Assembly: GCA_950295325.1 (NCBI GenBank)
Contig: OX485808.1
Span: 27,610,527-27,674,526, forward strand
Source of the DNA: Polytrichum commune
Lineage: Eukaryota; Streptophyta; Polytrichopsida; Polytrichales; Polytrichaceae
Length of the DNA: 64,000 nucleotides
Direction: 5' to 3'
Every line of letters begins with the position of its first letter. The first letter of the stretch is position 1. This document shows positions 58,441 to 64,000 of the stretch, piece by piece. A program made the position numbers and the translations under genes. The notes under the pieces were generated by a model, which saw only the letters and a program-made list of their open reading frames with translations, ran no database searches and was not told the DNA's origin.

Positions 58441-59440
58441 CCCTTATTTAGTTATGGTTATCACATGCGCATGTTTGTTAATTTCTTAACTAAACAACCA
58501 GGTCCTCCTAATCGTGTTCACTATTGAGCGTGGAGTGGTTGTGAAAATTTGTAGACATCGTCATGTCTCTTTTCAACACGCGTCTTCGTGGTGTCTTCTT
58601 CAATCCTCACTTAACCACACACCGATGGGATTAAGAAAAGCTCAAGACTTCAAGAAAATTATCGAACACTTTAGAATCATTTAGAGAATATACCTCGAAT
58701 TAATGAAGAAATACCGAAAGATGCCAACATGTAAGCGGGTGCACTAGGATGTGGACCCATGTTGTCCAAGAATCTCCCCGGACATTGTGCCCACGTGACG
58801 AAATTAAAGGGTTGGTTAGTCTTAAGGTTGTCAGCCTAGATTCTAGGGTTTAACTTAGTGGACTCTTCAAACTTTCAAGAGTTGATGACTTTGGTAGCTA
58901 GGCCTAATAAGTTGTAGTGTGGTGGTTGCATCTATACTTGATGTTGTGGCGAGTGTGGGTGCTTAGGGTGAGCTTTCATGTAGGCCGTTCGCCCACCAAA
59001 TTCTAGTGTGAGTAAGGACAAATATGTCCAAATGTAGAGGGAATCTGATGGGGGTAGGGTTCGTATGTGTCAACTGTGCTAAACATGATATTTGGTGTCA
59101 CTACGATAACTTTTTGGGTATGAATAAGTGAACAAATATTGTCATGGACGATGGACGACTTCATCCATCGGCCAAAACCCTACCTTCTCTTTTCAACAAC
59201 TTGTGATGAAATATTGTCATGGATGATTGAAATTCGGATGGAAAATCACTTGGTAAGTGATAGTAACTGCAACACTGTAAATCTATAATCCCCCAATTTG
59301 GTTTTACAAAGAATGACAAAGAATGATGAGTTAACATTTAGTGTTGGTGACACTGTACCGCGGTATATAATTCGAATTGAGCAAGACGATTAGAATTGGT
59401 GACACAAAATATCGCATTTAGTGTAGTTATTGCCATCTTC
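58440..59440. repeat. Cluster of R1, AACCGGTT-family and family C fragments
   Basis: R1 on the minus strand at about 58440-58640; AACCGGTT-family copy at 58640-58790 (CTCAAGACTTCAAGAAAATTA, GATGCCAACATGTAA, ATCTCCCCGGACATTG); family C on the minus strand at 59090-59440 (GTAAATCTATAATCCCCCAA, AACATTTAGTGTTGGTGACACTG). Three repeat families lie next to each other without a gene. Confidence 0.6.
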
Positions 59441-60253
59441 TCAAATTTGGGCCCGCCTACTAACCTCGACCTCGAGGTTAAAACCTCCTCCTTCTAAGAC
59501 TAGATCTTCAATCCTTCGGTGACCAAAACTTGTAAGTCAAACGTTCTTTAATGGGTGCATGGAAGCCTAGTGACATGTGTTCTTGGACCGCCAAAATGTG
59601 CTTGGATGGTAGCTTGTCCTTAATTACACGCGAACACCTTCGATCCACTATTTTCTAAGATCTAGTGGGCGAGCAACCTACATGGAAACTCACCCCTAGA
59701 GTGGTATGATTTATGTGTTGATTGTTTGTTTGACCTAGATTCTCAAGGTGGATTCCATAAAATATTTACTCAATCATACAATTAAGTTGAATTTCTACAA
59801 TATTCAACATCTGACATGGACCTCCATCGTCTTACCTATAATGGGAAGAAACTTAGATAACATGAAGAAATCGATACCAATATAAATAATGAAATAATGT
59901 TGGTATTAATAGTATGAACATTGTGGACAATGTTAGTGTTTTCAATGAATATTGTTGATATGAATAATAATTTCAGTGAATAATGTTGGGATGAATACTG
60001 CTTCCAATGAATAGTGCCAAAAATATAATCCACCCAAATGTCAAGTGTTTGCATGAGTGTATGTATTATAACCAAATATTACTTCATTTGTTTTGGGGAG
60101 GGCACATAATATTATGGGTTTATTCCAGGGTTGAGGGAACTGACCCAAATGGTTTAGTAATGCTATGTTAGAAGTGACAACAATGCTCAACTACGTAGCC
60201 TTGTTTGGTGGGCCCTGATCATCTTTAGCTCCAGTAAGAGAGAGAAAAAAAAG
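59441..60253. other. Intergenic, nothing recognised
   Basis: AT-rich with short open frames; a few units of GAATAATGTTG / GAATATTGTTG-like sequence recur at 59925-60005. Confidence 0.4.
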
Positions 60254-60334
60254 GCCGGGCAATCCTAACGTGAATTTGAGCCTATTGGCCTTGCCCTGCT
60301 CAAGAATCCCCTTGGTGCAAGCTGGGTTAGCTAT
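60254..60334 (-). mobile_element. SINE, 3' fragment (copy 3)
   Basis: GGGCAATCCTAACGTGAATTTGAGCC-type sequence through CTTGGTGCAAGCTGGGTTAGCT-type sequence matches the 3' half of the SINE at 49091-49342 in the same orientation. The tRNA-related half is missing. An A-rich run precedes it. Confidence 0.65.
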
Positions 60335-63300
60335 GATACCTGACAAAATTTCAATATCAAAATGCATTTGAGAACCAACTCTCAGTTTCATCCCAGGTTG
60401 AGGAGTTTGTATGATAGGATTAAGAATAAGTGTTTGGCATGTGCGGTATTTAGAAACGATTAATGAATATATCCCTAAGTTGTAGAATGTTATGGCCATG
60501 CAATTCAAAATATTTGATTATTTTTTCAATTTTCAAAATTCATAATATCTTAAACTCTACCATGGACTCATGGAAGGCATCGGTTTCTGGGATTCATATT
60601 GGTCATCCCTCACCTTTCGAATGGAATATAGTGCTTCATTGGAGTTTTTAGTATGACATTGCTTGAAGCCTCATGCTCGTGAGAATGTGTTACGGCAAGT
60701 GACATGCCATACTTGCTTAGGATGCATGTACATGGTTCATTGAATTGGAAAATTGGCAAAGCCATGGCCCTACTCATATCATAGCATTCACTTATTTATG
60801 TCCCCGTGTGCTATGCAGTTGACTTGTTGTATGCCTCCACTTGGTTCTCATTTTTGGAGGAGTCATATAACATATTCTTTGTGCCAATTGAACCCTTGAA
60901 GTTAGGTGTCCATCGTCGTCACAAACCAAAATATGTCCAAACACCATCCAATTACACTTACGAATCAAATTCATTGCAAATAACCTTACAATATATTTGT
61001 GATCGACAATGCACCCTAACCTTTGTAATATCTCCCTCCTTAATGCCACTCCCTCTCTTATATTCCGAAACCCTAGGAAATGGATGTTCTCAGCTCAAAT
61101 CTCCTTCCTTGTTGTCACGTTTCCCTCACATATGTCACAGGTTTTGACATTAGAGTCATCCACCAAAGAAATCAAATCACATGCTCACACGCATCACGTT
61201 GTCATCATTGTAATATTGTCATTGTTGCAATGTTCACTTTATCATGTTCATGGTCTTCTAATATATAATCACCTACATAATGGTTACATGTCGAGTACAA
61301 ATAACAACACTTTGAGCATAATTTTAGGCTATGATCTGATTTTTTTTAATTTCTTGCTTTTGGATTTGAGATGAAGTTAGCAGGCTATAGTTGGATGAAC
61401 TATAGTTGTATGCGGTTATGACATGCAATAGGCATGTGAAAGAGTTACAACCGTTTGTCAAGGTGAGGATAAGATACTATTGCTAGAGAAATTGAGTAAG
61501 CCATTTCAATGAGGATAGTTTGGCTAAAGGTTGCATAGCAAGAGGCTATAGGCAAGATAAAGAGATAGGCAAGAGACTTGATTATTGAATGATATTTTTG
61601 ATGATGAGCAAAGCATGAATGATAGCTTTACTACTTGTGATAAGAGTAATGTAAGGTAATGCACTAATTCCTAACTCATACTATCGTCCATAAAGTGGTA
61701 GTAATTTCTTTGAAATAAGGGAAGAGAACAATGTGATTGTGTTGAAATCGGAATATGTATGAATGTGCATGTGTATGTGTATGTGAGATAAGATTGATGA
61801 GATAATGAAGGGATTGGCAAAGAGATAGTATAAGCAACAAGTATACAATGTACGAAGGATGAGAGATGATGCAGAAGGAGTGAAGATTAAAGAAGATAGA
61901 ATGCGAGGCTAAGAAGCTAAACATGAAGGATACAAATATCCATGGCTACTAAGCAATAGCCCGAATACAAGACAAAGACTCAACGAGGAAAGAAGACAAG
62001 GGAGTGATATGCTAAAAAACGCAATGAGATGAATGTAGTAAAGATCGAGCAAGTTAAGAGTGAAGGAAACATGCACTTGTGAGGTTTTGATAACATTGTA
62101 CACTATAGAGATAATAATGCAAGCAATGGAGAGGAAGCCATAGGGCTTTGTCACGAGAGAAGTGCGCAAGCAAAGAAGTGGCCATAGCCAAGGAAACATC
62201 ACCGAGAGCTTGTGAGAGCATTAGTTCGAGTTGAATGATAAGAAAGTTGTTAGGCGAGAATGAAGAGTCAAATGCATGATGGGTGACCTAATATGTTAAA
62301 GTACAAAAGGGGAGGAGGAGAAGTTTAGAGAGGCTAGGGTTGTCAATACTCTAGGTTAAGAGGCTATAGCCCTAGAGCCAAAATGTTGATCTTATGATTA
62401 TTTTTGGATCAACGTTTTGTTGAGGACTAGGCTAATTGAGTCTTATCCTAACTAAGAATATAGCCTATCCGTTGGATGCTTGCAAGGATTGCAATCCAAG
62501 ATGCTTTATGTGTACGATGATTCATGAATGAGATAAGTTTATGGGAAAATAATAAAATGAATTAAAAGGTTGATTGGTTCTTTTAGCAATGTGGTATGGT
62601 TAACGACTCATGAAATCAAATTATCATTCCCGGTAAGGAAGAAGATACTAACCTCAATAAGATGAAAATCCATTTGGAAGACTATTGCTGAAGTTAAAAG
62701 AGATTTGTGATTGATGTAGAAGCATGCCATTCAATTTTTTGAGTTGTCAAATAAGACAAACTCACACACGACTAGAAGATGCAAGATTGAACCTTAAGAG
62801 GAAAATTATTGAAGGATGAACCTTACAAAATGAAAATTTGGAAGGAAATACCCAAGAGCGTGACATTAAATCAATGTGATGTTAATTCTTATAGACACTA
62901 TACTAATCTTCCTTGAGATTAAGTACCCTAGGGTGTTTGTTGTTTTGTTTTAGCCTTTAGCAAAAACCTAAACTACACCCAACATTACCTTAATACACGT
63001 TATAAGGACATTATAGTAAGGTCAAACTCAACTATAGCATCTAATCATGTTTAATGAATTATAGAGTATAGGTACAATGAGAAAGACCTATAGAACTTAC
63101 AAATGCAACGAAAACTTCACGTTTGCCCCCCCCCCCCCAAAAAAAAAAGGGATTTGTAAGGTGTAATAGAAAGCATACTTCAAGAATTTATTTTCATTAG
63201 TTGGGTTTGCAAAGAATTGAAATATTCTTCAATGTGGAATTTAAGTTTGACTAACAAAAAGCTCCGAGGAGGCTCCTCATGGAATAAAAAATTAAGGTGT

Positions 63301-63420
63301 TTCGTATTCAAAGTTCAAAGATGAGGCACTTAAAAGAAGTCAAAGTGAAGATTCTCTCAAAATAAAAATAAATGGATGAATGGGATGATGACCACATTGT
63401 GATTTGCATGTTTGTCAACA
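60335..63420. other. Intergenic, purine-rich in part
   Basis: No gene is supported. From about 61400 to 62500 the plus strand is strongly enriched in A and G (many GAGA, AAGAAG and GATGA runs) over more than 1 kb. A C14 run followed by A10 lies near 63126-63150. Confidence 0.45.
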
Positions 63421-64000
63421 AAATAAAGATACTTTGTCATGGACGCATTCGGCCAAAAAAAAGGTTAGGAGATCCTGTCCAAAACTTCATTGACATTCGT
63501 GATATCTATTTTGTTTGCGAACTCAGGTTGCATATGAAAGTCTATCATGAGTTACATATCACTACAATGTAAGAACAAAAGCATGTAAACTATTAGGAGC
63601 ATTGTTGAGATTGACACAGTCTAAACTATTTTGTAGAAATGGTTGGCAAATGGAAGCATGCCTTGAGTGTATTTAGATATTCCTTCAATTTGTGAGAATG
63701 AAGTTGTGTAAAATGTTGAGGGATCGTATCGAAAGCTTTGCCAATGTGGGCAAATTCTAATATCTTTCACTGGAATGGCCAACACATAGAAGCATGTCCT
63801 AGTGAGCTAGACACCTACTACTTCAATGTGTATACACATAACTAGAAGATCAAATCCCTTCCAAAGCTTTGCCGACATCCGTGAAGTTTTTTATTTTTAT
63901 GTTTCCAAGTTCACGCTAGAACGGTTGGCACATGAAGGTTTGCCCTAAGGCGAGTGCACCTATTATATCTTTATTTTGGGGGATTTAGCCCATGTATATG
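63420..64000. repeat. Degenerate tandem repeat reaching the window end
   Basis: Units of about 135-150 bp share AAA.CTTTGCC.A.AT...TG and GG(T)TGGCA.A(T)GGAAGCATGCC, seen near 63639, 63774 and 63922, with a related CCAAAACTTCATTGACATTCGTGA start near 63479. The array may continue beyond the window. Confidence 0.5.

Overview
The window looks like a piece of a large, repeat-rich genome from a land plant that still makes flagellated sperm (fern, lycophyte, bryophyte, cycad or Ginkgo). The evidence is spliced genes with GT-AG introns, a plastid-type UPF0114 gene, a GH17-X8-GPI beta-1,3-glucanase of plant type, plant-type tRNA-Pro genes, and a sperm-tail PG-rich (STPG/SHIPPO) gene. The exact lineage cannot be read from the sequence. 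Only three cellular protein genes and a tRNA cluster occupy 64 kb; the rest is AT-rich intergenic DNA made of decayed and recent mobile elements.

Layout. 1-1.9 kb: intergenic. 1.9-5.3 kb: five-exon UPF0114 membrane protein gene (minus strand). 5.3-17.1 kb: intergenic, with at least six MITE, foldback or hAT-like insertions, several with readable target-site duplications. 17.1-21.3 kb: two-exon STPG-repeat gene (plus strand), GC-rich, with a repeat-filled intron. 21.3-26.7 kb: intergenic repeats. 26.75-34.38 kb: an apparently full-length non-LTR retrotransposon. 34.4-38.5 kb: intergenic with a MITE. 38.5-39.0 kb: three tandem tRNA-Pro(AGG) genes (minus). 40.0-44.9 kb: three-exon GH17-X8 gene (minus). 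44.9-64 kb: no gene recognised, only short tandem repeats, a tRNA-derived SINE family and other dispersed repeats.

The main discovery is the 7.6-kb retrotransposon. It sits between perfect 13-bp target-site duplications, and its first reading frame is open for 2,074 codons. Read in order, the element has a 2A-like motif, an APE-type endonuclease, a reverse transcriptase, a Cys/His cluster, a domain resembling the PCIF1 cap-adenosine methyltransferase fold with a degenerate NPPF motif, and RNase H. After a -1 frame step come a CCHC knuckle and a PD-(D/E)XK restriction-like endonuclease. Two endonucleases in one LINE is the hallmark of the rare Dualen/RandI type known from green algae; the methyltransferase-like domain is, as far as I know, not a standard LINE module. 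Its plus strand is very poor in G, and the 3' end carries a hairpin followed by a short ATCT tail.

The genes do not form a functional cluster. The STPG gene is the strongest pointer to the biology of the host (axoneme of motile sperm). All splice junctions were inferred by eye from GT-AG sites, reading-frame phase and continuity of family motifs; no transcript data were used.
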